Part shown: positions 1 to 5,855 of the stretch, piece by piece
How the letters are laid out: each line of letters opens with the position of its first letter
How positions within the stretch are numbered: position 1 is the first letter of the stretch
Notes under the pieces: model-generated
Database searches by the model: none
What the model saw: the letters and a program-made list of their open reading frames with translations, nothing else
Told to the model about the DNA's origin: nothing
From: DAIOFH01 sp036745875
Lineage (GTDB): Bacteria; Planctomycetota; SZUA-567
NCBI GenBank assembly: GCA_036745875.1
Contig: DAIOFH010000181.1
Location: 1-5,867, forward strand
Length of the DNA: 5,867 bases
Reading direction: 5' to 3'
Translations under genes and position numbers: made by a program

Positions 1-2381
1 ATCGCCATGTTGGAAAGGTTGGGCGCGACCGTTGCCGCGTCTTGCCCACGCTTCGGCGTCTTGTGGAAATGCATGGGAAAATGCCGCGCCGTGCCGGCGA
101 AAAAATCGTAGTCGCAGATGAATTGCGAAAACCATGCCGACAGTCCGGACGAGGCGCGGTCGTTCGGCTCGCAGACCAGGAGAAACGCGTTGCCGGGTAT
201 GCTCGCGAGGGTCTGCAATTCGCTCGCCGGCTCCTTGAACAACGGGCGGAGTTCATCCAGGTATGCCCAGCGGTTGTCAAACGGCTTGAAGGGGTAGGGC
301 TTGATTCGTTCTTCGCTGAAGAAGAGCTTGTCCAGCAATTTGCGGCGCGTCTTCACCGCATCGTATCGCGGTCCATCGGCCATGAGCCGAGGATACTTTT
401 CCGCCAAAGCCCAATCGTCGATTGTGGGGTTGAAATAATCCCGCATTTGCCGGAACAGTTCGTCCGGATCGTTTCTGATAAGGGAAAATCCCCGCTGTTC
501 CATCGGTCCTGCCAGCGGTTTTACTAGGGTCAGGTCGGAAAGCGATGGCCAGGCGTGGTACCCAAGGGTCGTTTGCGATGGCCTTAAGGAAAGTCGGTTC
601 TCGCGGGAGGGTGTCAATTCAGGCTGGTTTTTGAAATCCAGCAACGCCGCGCCAATGTCTTCTTTATACTTGATTTCCTGGCCGGAAACGCGAGCGCCGC
701 CGCCAGCCGGCGTTTTCACCAGGACTATCGAGGCGGAACCCTCTTTTCGAGCCGTGACGTTGTCGAGAAAGACGTCAGGCAGAACGTGTATCGCGATCGT
801 TTTCGCCTGCTGGAGAAAAGCGTCCCGAATGGCGACGTCGGCGTCTTTTTCAAGCCAGGTAGCCGGGGTGATCAAAAGGGCGGCGGCGTTTGTCTGCTGC
901 TGGAGAAAACCTTCGACCAGGCCGGCGTATTGCGCAAACGGATCCTCGGCGTCGAACGTGCGTATCCCGAAGCCGTCGCGGGCGATCTGCCCGTACCGCG
1001 TTACTAACTGCAGATTGCCGGTGACGTGTATTCCGCGCTCCCCGGCAAAACGCAGATCGCTCGTGAGCGCCCAAAAACTGCAAGCAGTGGGCCGAGGCAG
1101 GGCGCGGGGATTGTGGAGAGGGTTGCCCAGGGTCAACGTGACTCTCGGACACCCGTTGTTGTGGTCCATGCCGGCGAGCGCCGCCAGCACCCGCAAGCGC
1201 AGCACCTGGAATTTGAGCGGATCCGCTTCGATGGCGTACACATCGCCATAGTGATTCTTCGCCGCGAAACGCGGCAATGCCGCCGCCAAAAGGTTTCCGA
1301 TTCCCGCGCGCGGATCCAGCCACCCGGTTCCTTCGCTCCCCAGGCCAGGGAAGAAGGGAATGGTATCGGCCAGATACTTGTCCAAAAAATCGATATGGAC
1401 ATCAAACACCTCACCGGCAGTACGATTCCAGCCGTCGCAGGCGCGCGCGTCGCCGGTCAGCGCCTTCCAGAACGCTTCGCAGAACGCGCGAATAAAATCG
1501 GGATGGGTGTTCCCTCGCAACAGGTCGGCGACAATACGGACATGGTCAAGCTCCTGCGCGTGCTTCGGCAGCCTCATGCCCGTATACAGAGAGTATATTT
1601 CATTCGGCACGATAGTTTCTGGTGAAATACCCAAATGCTGTTGCATGCAGGAGGCGACGTTGTCGAGGAGCACTGCGGCCATAAAGTGATAAAGGGCAAA
1701 CTTTTCCCCGCCAAATCCCGAATAAACGACGCCAAGCCGTTCTTCCAGTGCCTTCATGTACAAAGAAAGCACTCTGTCATAGTCGCCGTCATGGATAAAA
1801 TCGACGATGCGGGATTTCGCATACGACGCGAAAAAGGTTCCCGACACATCCGGAATATCACGCTGCTTCCAGGACATGAGCGCTCTGGTCAAAAAATGCT
1901 CAAACCCGGAAAGCGTGGGAGGCTCCGGCCTGCCGTCAGGCCGAATATCGGACAAGACGTTCTCTGGCAAATCATAGGATTCGCGGGCCATCAGTTTGTC
2001 GCCAAGCCGCACGAATGCGGTCCAGCGACGCCCGTTGGTGACCAAGACCTGTTGTATACTCGGCTCATTCCACTGCGAGAACTCCCGCAAATCAATAGGA
2101 AAGAAGGGTATATCTCTATCGGCCAGTCGGGGAAGAAACAGTACCAAGCCGCTTTCGGGAGGCATAAAACGGTCGACGATAAGCCCGTCGAGATGGTAGT
2201 AGTCAGAAAAATCTGTTTTGCGGCCGGCACGTTTTCCCTGCGCCATGGTGTAGGCGGCGAAAACATTCGCATCTTTAGTTACTGATGGCAGGCTGACCAA
2301 TATGGTTTTGGGCTTTAATCGTCGGCCAACTGAATCGATCAACGAAAAAAAGTGAGTGCGGAAATTATTTTCCCGATCCAT
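1..2381 (-). CDS. DNA-methyltransferase-like protein, type ISP/IIG restriction-modification related, 3' end outside window
   Basis: A 793-codon frame without a stop leaves the window at its left edge. The ATG at 2381-2379 is the first ATG after an in-frame stop at 2405-2403; the ribosome site (AAAGAG) is weak. Residues 355-365 (LDPRAGIGNLL) fit SAM-binding motif I of DNA methyltransferases, and VYAIEADPLK (381-390) fits the following acidic-residue strand. LLITPATWL (502-510) and the segment to about 556 resemble the rest of the fold in type IIG/ISP enzymes. KPFDNRWAYLD (699-709) and the stretch to RHFPMHF (766-772) resemble the type ISP C-terminal specificity domain. Motif IV is degenerate: NPLH at 420-423 instead of D/NPPY. 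The first 340 or so residues are unassigned; VLVTNGRRW (112-120) recalls the end of nuclease-type N-terminal domains, but I see no clear catalytic set. It could be a modification enzyme, a restriction-modification fusion or a DNA-binding pseudo-enzyme. The gene is sure; the family is likely; activity is doubtful. Confidence 0.8.
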   Translation of the reverse strand, partial: MDRENNFRTHFFSLIDSVGRRLKPKTILVSLPSVTKDANVFAAYTMAQGKRAGRKTDFSDYYHLDGLIVDRFMPPESGLVLFLPRLADRDIPFFPIDLREFSQWNEPSIQQVLVTNGRRWTAFVRLGDKLMARESYDLPENVLSDIRPDGRPEPPTLSGFEHFLTRALMSWKQRDIPDVSGTFFASYAKSRIVDFIHDGDYDRVLSLYMKALEERLGVVYSGFGGEKFALYHFMAAVLLDNVASCMQQHLGISPETIVPNEIYSLYTGMRLPKHAQELDHVRIVADLLRGNTHPDFIRAFCEAFWKALTGDARACDGWNRTAGEVFDVHIDFLDKYLADTIPFFPGLGSEGTGWLDPRAGIGNLLAAALPRFAAKNHYGDVYAIEADPLKFQVLRLRVLAALAGMDHNNGCPRVTLTLGNPLHNPRALPRPTACSFWALTSDLRFAGERGIHVTGNLQLVTRYGQIARDGFGIRTFDAEDPFAQYAGLVEGFLQQQTNAAALLITPATWLEKDADVAIRDAFLQQAKTIAIHVLPDVFLDNVTARKEGSASIVLVKTPAGGGARVSGQEIKYKEDIGAALLDFKNQPELTPSRENRLSLRPSQTTLGYHAWPSLSDLTLVKPLAGPMEQRGFSLIRNDPDELFRQMRDYFNPTIDDWALAEKYPRLMADGPRYDAVKTRRKLLDKLFFSEERIKPYPFKPFDNRWAYLDELRPLFKEPASELQTLASIPGNAFLLVCEPNDRASSGLSAWFSQFICDYDFFAGTARHFPMHFHKTPKRGQDAATVAPNLSNMA

Positions 2382-2390
2382 AATGAGCTC

Positions 2391-2420
2391 TTTACTATCG
2401 TATTATCAATATGTTATAAT
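2391..2420 (+). promoter_or_regulatory. Candidate sigma-70-type promoter for the recombinase operon
   Basis: TATAAT at 2415-2420 is a perfect -10 hexamer. TTTACT at 2391-2396, 18 nt upstream, matches four of six positions of the -35 consensus. A transcript from here would carry a leader of about 200 nt before the ParB-like gene, including both inverted repeats. In such AT-rich DNA a chance match is possible. The site lies just outside the start of the divergent gene, so the two units could affect each other. Confidence 0.35.
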
Positions 2421-2514
2421 AAGTATGAGATGCGTAAGAATATAAATGCCCTATGTTTTTTAATAAAAATACTTAAATATAACGATTTTTATGATAGTGT
2501 TACCCATGATACTC

Positions 2515-2548
2515 CATTATCTATTTTTCGCCGAAGTCGGCGATAATG
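2515..2548. repeat. Nested inverted repeat in the AT-rich region
   Basis: CATTATC (2515-2521) is the reverse complement of GATAATG (2542-2548). Inside it, CGCCGA (2529-2534) is the reverse complement of TCGGCG (2537-2542) around a 2-base centre. The inner arms are an isolated GC-rich island in AT-rich DNA. No T-tract follows on either strand, so it is not a standard terminator. It may be an operator for the ParB-like protein or a recombinase-binding site; nothing here decides between these. Confidence 0.45.
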
Positions 2549-2560
2549 ATCACGTCTCGA

Positions 2561-2589
2561 CAAAGGGTGTACAAAAATTATGCCCTTTG
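2561..2589 (+). promoter_or_regulatory. Leader hairpin upstream of the ParB-like gene
   Basis: CAAAGGG (2561-2567) pairs with CCCTTTG (2583-2589). In RNA the stem extends through two G-U and two A-U pairs to 11 pairs around a 7-base loop (2572-2578). It ends 46 nt before the ATG of the ParB-like gene and is followed by ATTTTAT, a weak T-tract. It could be a leaky terminator or attenuator, or an operator acting as DNA. The stem is weak in GC, so termination would be inefficient at best. Confidence 0.35.
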
Positions 2590-2635
2590 ATTTTATATCT
2601 TAGAATCAATATTTCAATGAAAAAAGGAGAAAAGA

Positions 2636-3364
2636 ATGATGCGCATCGATTCGTTCGAGCAGCTGCGTGAGGCTACCGAGGCGGCAGGAAATAATCTCAA
2701 GAAGCCCCTGCGGGTTCTCGTGCTTATCGCCATGATCACCATGATCCAGCTCCGTAAGGCCTACAGCACGGACACAGAGGACCGGTACTTTGAGTGCATG
2801 AAAGCGGGTGACGTTTTCCCCGCGATCAAGGGGATCTACGATTTGTCCGCGTCGAAGATTTTCGGTTTTGACGGCGAACATCGGTTGAATTCCACCAAAC
2901 GCAATGGCCAAACCCACATCCTCATGGAGCTGACCCCGGGTACCGAACGTGACGCCATTCTAAATGCCGCGGGCGTGAATGACGCCCACGGCCTCGGCCG
3001 TACCGACGAGGACAAAAGGAACGCGGTCCTCGCCCTGCTGGCGGACAGCGAATGGCAGCGCTGGTCCAGCACCAAGCTCGCCAAGATTTCGCGGACTTCC
3101 GTACCTTTTGTCGAAGGTCTGCGTCAGGAAGGCGAGGAAGTCTTGGGCACCAGTAAGGACGGAAGTGGCAAGACGACCAAGCGCAAGGTCGAACGCAATG
3201 GCAAGGTCTACGAGATGACCATTCCCACCAGGCAGCACAAGGATCCCGTGCAGGTCGCGCTGGCCAAGATCGTGAAACTTGTTGATGCCTTTGACCCCGA
3301 GGAGCGCCAGCGCCTCATCGTCGCGGTCATGGACAAGTTGAAGGACGGAGAGACGGCGGCGTAG
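2636..3364 (+). CDS. ParB-like DNA-binding protein
   Basis: The product has 242 residues. AAGGAG at 2624-2629 sits 6 nt before the ATG; a second ATG follows at once, so the start could shift by one codon. Residues from about 39 to 165 fit the ParB/sulfiredoxin-like fold and helix-turn-helix found in many plasmid and phage ParB-like regulators. FGFDGEHRL (76-84) corresponds to the conserved GExR nucleotide-binding box of ParB proteins. RTDEDKRNAV (122-131) and the WSSTKLAKISRTSVPFVEGLR segment (143-163) form the typical linker and recognition helices. A basic linker (about 175-192) precedes a helical C-terminus that may dimerise. The hydrophobic N-terminal segment 22-38 is unusual for the family but too short and basic-flanked to call a membrane anchor. 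It is first of four co-oriented genes, 52 nt before the next. It may regulate the operon, assist recombination or act in segregation; no ParA partner is present, which argues against a classic partition role. Confidence 0.85.
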   Translation: MMRIDSFEQLREATEAAGNNLKKPLRVLVLIAMITMIQLRKAYSTDTEDRYFECMKAGDVFPAIKGIYDLSASKIFGFDGEHRLNSTKRNGQTHILMELTPGTERDAILNAAGVNDAHGLGRTDEDKRNAVLALLADSEWQRWSSTKLAKISRTSVPFVEGLRQEGEEVLGTSKDGSGKTTKRKVERNGKVYEMTIPTRQHKDPVQVALAKIVKLVDAFDPEERQRLIVAVMDKLKDGETAA

Positions 3365-3416
3365 GCTATTTTTCCGGCAAGAAATCAATTGTAATTCGTC
3401 AAATGGAGGATGTGCC

Positions 3417-3833
3417 ATGAATATGATGCCAATGGGATCCAAGGCGGCGATCTATATCCGCACCGCCAGCCTTCCCCCGCTCGACGGCATTGCGGAACAG
3501 TATGCCGAAGCGGCGCGGGTTATTGACAGGTATGCGTTGAATGTTGTCGGGACCTACCGTGACCTCGGTGTTTCCGGCACGACAACCAAAGGTCGTGAAG
3601 CCTTGGAGCGGATGATTGCCGATATCGAGCCTCTCGGAATCAACGTCATTCTCGTCTCCGATGTCGCCAGGCTCTCGAGGGGAGGCCTGACGAGAGTGTG
3701 GGCGCTTTTGGATTTGTTCCGGGAGAAGGAGGCGCGTGTGTACGTCTGCCGGGATGATTTGTTTTTTGACACGTATGACCAGTGTCAGGTGTTTCGGGAC
3801 TACGGGGCTCCTGCCACGGTCGGCAATGTGTAA
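3417..3833 (+). CDS. Stand-alone serine-recombinase (resolvase) catalytic-domain protein with altered active site
   Basis: The product has 138 residues; GGAGG at 3405-3409 lies 7 nt before the ATG. It matches only the N-terminal catalytic domain of serine recombinases: AAIYIRTAS (10-18), YRDLGVSGT (47-55), R60, and DVARLSRGG (82-90). The recombinase domain, zinc ribbon and coiled coil of large serine recombinases are absent, as is the long helix that follows the catalytic core. It aligns without gaps to the full-length recombinase downstream through residue 116, with 39 identities by hand count. At the position of the nucleophile (Ser17 there) it has Ala17, though Ser18 is kept. The Arg residues R15, R60, R85 and R88 remain. 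An intact frame, a good ribosome site and an unbroken fold argue against a decaying fragment. It is probably inactive alone and may act as a partner, inhibitor or orientation factor of the large recombinase; that role is inference. Confidence 0.85.
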   Translation: MNMMPMGSKAAIYIRTASLPPLDGIAEQYAEAARVIDRYALNVVGTYRDLGVSGTTTKGREALERMIADIEPLGINVILVSDVARLSRGGLTRVWALLDLFREKEARVYVCRDDLFFDTYDQCQVFRDYGAPATVGNV

Positions 3834-3891
3834 TCAACCGGCGATCTGTTGAAAACCGGTGGCGTTATCGTTTGTTTAGGAGGAAACTGCG

Positions 3892-4044
3892 ATGGATGAT
3901 GAAGCGATGATTGAAACTCCGTTCGACGACGATTATTTGTTCGAGGAGGAATTCGATCCCGTCGAAGTCGCGATCTGTCAGGCGCTGTATCCGGTTCTCT
4001 CGGGCGTGTTCGCCCGGGAACTGGTCCAGGCTCTTGACGGATAG
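3892..4044 (+). CDS. Small, very acidic protein, function unknown
   Basis: A 50-codon frame begins with ATG 8 nt after a strong AGGAGG (3878-3883). It fills the gap between the two recombinase genes, 58 nt after the first and 53 nt before the second. The product has 14 Asp/Glu against one Arg and no Lys. Twelve of the acidic residues fall in the first 25 positions (for example FDDDYLFEEEFD, 11-22). The second half (26-48) is hydrophobic and could form an amphipathic helix. I do not recognise a family. The ribosome site and operon position support a real gene. It could be a protein-binding partner of the recombinases or a DNA mimic, but neither is shown. Overlapping frames on both strands lack comparable start signals. 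Confidence 0.65.
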   Translation: MDDEAMIETPFDDDYLFEEEFDPVEVAICQALYPVLSGVFARELVQALDG

Positions 4045-4070
4045 CTCCTGTCTGTCATCATCCGTCGCGG

Positions 4071-4094
4071 CGCCTCCCATACGGAAAGGAGGTG
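4071..4094 (+). promoter_or_regulatory. Hairpin pairing the ribosome site of the large recombinase
   Basis: CGCCTCC (4071-4077) can pair with GGAGGTG (4088-4094), giving seven pairs with one G-U around a 10-base loop. The right arm is the AGGAGG ribosome-binding site of the recombinase gene, so the fold would hide it. Short complementarity to a purine-rich ribosome site arises easily by chance, but here the arms are adjacent and GC-rich. A second CTCCT (4045-4049) offers an alternative partner. Confidence 0.4.
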
Positions 4095-4097
4095 GGG

Positions 4098-5816
4098 ATG
4101 GATATCATCCCGCGGGGCGCAAAGGCGGCGACGTATCGCCGCAACTCCAGCGACCAGCAGATCAATTCCATCGAGGATCAGACGAGAAGCATCGACCGTA
4201 TCGTCAAAGAGTTCGAGCTTGATGTGGTCAAAGCCTACGTGGACAAAGGAATTTCCGGCAGCACAATAACCGAACGCGACAGTCTGCTGACCCTGTTCGT
4301 CGAGGCGAAGTCTCTTGGCATCCAGTTTTTGCTTATCTACGACGTCAGCCGCTTGTCGCGCGGCGGTCAGAGCGATTTCTGGGAAATCGTCAAGAAGCTC
4401 AAGCAGGCCGGAGTCGTCATTTATTCGTGTCAGCATCGGATGTTCGTGACCGAGGAGAACGGCGCCATTTTCGGCATTGAGGCGTCCTTCGCCCGCAGTC
4501 ACAACGTCAAGCACTCCCGGGACATCACGCGGACCCTCATTGAAGGCGTTCGGACGCGGAAAAGTGACCCCGGCAGGATACCACCCTTCGGCTTTGATCG
4601 CATGCGCTACGACGAATCAGGCAAAGCGGTCGAGCGTGTACGCTATCTCTCCGACGGTTTCAAGGTGACGATGGACCCGGAATCCGGTGAGGTGCGGTTG
4701 CGTCTGAAGCGTTCCGAGGCGCTCCCGAAGATAAAAAGCCATCGGGTAGAATTGGTGCCCGGCGCGCCGGAAGCGGTGGAGACGGTACGCCGGATGTTTC
4801 GGATGGCGAAGACCATGGGGTTTGTGCCGATCGCCGACACGTTGAATCGCGAAGGAATTCCGGGTCCGCGCGGTAAACTCTGGGCCGGCAGCAGCGTTCG
4901 CGACATGCTGAAGAACGTAGCCTACAAGGGGACGTTGCAGTACGGTAAAACCTTCAAGGCCAAATACCACAGGGTCAGCCAGGACCAACCCATGGAATTC
5001 GGATTTCTCCAGGAAGGACAGCTCAACCAAGGAGATGTCCCCGAAGAAGAGTGGTATGTCGAGGACGAACGGAACGCTGCCCTGATCCCGGCCGAAGAAT
5101 TCGACGAGGTGCAGGCCGCCATGGCAACTCGGAGCCATCGGGTCACCCGTAGCCTGAGATGCGAAAAGCATATGTACTTATTGAGCGGCATCGCCAAGTG
5201 CAAGCGGTGCGGTTCACCGCTCCAGGGTCATACCCAACGCGGGAAAAATGGACAGGTCTATTATCGCTACGCCTGCGCTACCGCCAAAAAATACGGCCCG
5301 AGTCAGTGCGCGCGCTATAGCCTGGTCGCGTCCGATCTGGAAACGCACGTACTTAAGGAAGTGCGAAAGTATCTGGACACTGATTGCGCGTTGGAATCCT
5401 TGCGTCAAGGACTGGAACAGCTTCTCGACGAAAAATCGAAGGGCAAGTTGCATCTTGATGCTGTGCGTAAAAAGGTGGAAGCCATGGCGGCGAAAAGGGC
5501 TGCCTTGTTCAAGATGCTTACACCTGATAACATTGAGATGCTGCAGCCGGATATTGACGAAATGACCGCCGAGGAAAAACGTCTGAAAAAGGCCGTTGTC
5601 GAGGCGGAACGAGAAGCAGGCGCCCAGGTGGACAGGGAAGCGTTCATAACCCGGGCTCTGGATCATTATCGTGATCACGTCCTCGTGTTGCGGGGCGGTT
5701 GTGAAAACGCGTTGCGGGAAAGCCTTTTGGCGCTGGGCATCAGCGTCACCTATGACCCTGACAAGAAGGAAGGAGGAATCGAAGTATCCCCTTTTGTGTG
5801 CTCCGCCGCGAGTTAG
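4098..5816 (+). CDS. Large serine recombinase (site-specific integrase/invertase type)
   Basis: The product has 572 residues. I start at the ATG 5 nt after AGGAGG (4087-4092); a GTG two codons earlier lies inside the ribosome site and is unlikely. Residues 1-140 form the catalytic domain: YRRNSSDQQ (13-21) with nucleophile Ser17, Q28, GISGST (51-56), R60, and DVSRLSRGG (82-90) with R85 and R88. The recombinase domain spans about 155-285 (PPFGF near 162-166, IPGPRGKLW, NVAYKG). A zinc ribbon has Cys368, Cys371, Cys393 and Cys404. A coiled-coil-prone segment covers about 425-510, and the protein ends with a short C-terminal domain. The length is typical for the family. Such enzymes join DNA at short att sites through a covalent phosphoserine link and drive integration, excision or inversion of phages, transposons and islands. 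It is last in the four-gene unit. Its substrate sites are not identified, so whether it acts on this element or elsewhere is unknown. Confidence 0.96.
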   Translation: MDIIPRGAKAATYRRNSSDQQINSIEDQTRSIDRIVKEFELDVVKAYVDKGISGSTITERDSLLTLFVEAKSLGIQFLLIYDVSRLSRGGQSDFWEIVKKLKQAGVVIYSCQHRMFVTEENGAIFGIEASFARSHNVKHSRDITRTLIEGVRTRKSDPGRIPPFGFDRMRYDESGKAVERVRYLSDGFKVTMDPESGEVRLRLKRSEALPKIKSHRVELVPGAPEAVETVRRMFRMAKTMGFVPIADTLNREGIPGPRGKLWAGSSVRDMLKNVAYKGTLQYGKTFKAKYHRVSQDQPMEFGFLQEGQLNQGDVPEEEWYVEDERNAALIPAEEFDEVQAAMATRSHRVTRSLRCEKHMYLLSGIAKCKRCGSPLQGHTQRGKNGQVYYRYACATAKKYGPSQCARYSLVASDLETHVLKEVRKYLDTDCALESLRQGLEQLLDEKSKGKLHLDAVRKKVEAMAAKRAALFKMLTPDNIEMLQPDIDEMTAEEKRLKKAVVEAEREAGAQVDREAFITRALDHYRDHVLVLRGGCENALRESLLALGISVTYDPDKKEGGIEVSPFVCSAAS

Positions 5817-5855
5817 AAAAAATGCTGGGCCCGGCAACGTACGTCACCGGGCCCA
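5817..5855 (-). terminator. Intrinsic terminator-like hairpin, T-tract on the minus strand
   Basis: TGGGCCCGG (5826-5834) and CCGGGCCCA (5847-5855) form a perfect 9-bp GC-rich stem with a 12-base loop. On the minus strand the stem is followed after 3 nt by six T (5822-5817), the layout of an intrinsic terminator for transcription entering from the right. On the plus strand only ACTTA follows, so termination of the recombinase transcript would be weaker, though the hairpin could still protect its 3' end. Confidence 0.55.

Larger units (their letters stand above)
2382..2635. other. AT-rich divergent intergenic region
   Basis: This stretch separates the minus-strand methyltransferase-like gene from the plus-strand recombinase operon. 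Positions 2401-2520 hold only 27 G or C in 120 bases by hand count, far below the flanking genes. It contains a candidate plus-strand promoter, two inverted repeats and the ribosome site of the ParB-like gene. A possible 64-codon frame over 2352-2546 has no ribosome site and no recognisable protein, so I treat the region as non-coding. It probably holds the promoters of both divergent units. Confidence 0.7.

Noticed and set aside
807..909. A 13-bp direct repeat, CTGCTGGAGAAAA at 807-819 and 897-909.
   Set aside because: Both copies encode a Phe-Leu-Gln-Gln stretch in the same frame of the minus-strand gene; two copies in coding DNA are adequately explained by chance.
42..1689. Several plus-strand frames of 72-206 codons and two minus-strand frames (850-1323, 1133-1414) in the left third.
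   Set aside because: They are shadows of the 793-codon minus-strand frame, which carries recognisable methyltransferase and specificity-domain motifs. The shadows are rich in Arg, Pro and Ser, overlap one another and lack ribosome sites.
1635..2285. A 216-codon plus-strand frame.
   Set aside because: It lies fully opposite the methyltransferase-like gene and resembles no family; the opposite frame has a far better protein.
2345..2351. A run of seven A (T7 on the coding strand) near the start of the methyltransferase-like gene, a possible phase-variation tract.
   Set aside because: Seven is short for a phase-variable tract and the frame is intact; comparison of strains would be needed before claiming switching.
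2352..2546. A 64-codon plus-strand frame with a GTG start in the AT-rich region.
   Set aside because: No ribosome site, it overlaps the start of the divergent gene and the inverted repeat, and its composition is that of translated AT-rich spacer.
3836..3859. AACCGG repeated at 3836-3841 and 3854-3859 between the small recombinase and the acidic gene.
   Set aside because: Six bases occurring twice is within chance expectation and no wider symmetry supports a binding site.
3911..4222. A 103-codon plus-strand frame overlapping the small acidic gene and the recombinase start.
   Set aside because: It has no ribosome site and conflicts with two better supported starts, both preceded by strong AGGAGG sites.
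4617..5837. Minus-strand frames of 80-207 codons opposite the large recombinase.
   Set aside because: They are shadows of a gene whose catalytic, recombinase and zinc-ribbon motifs are clear.
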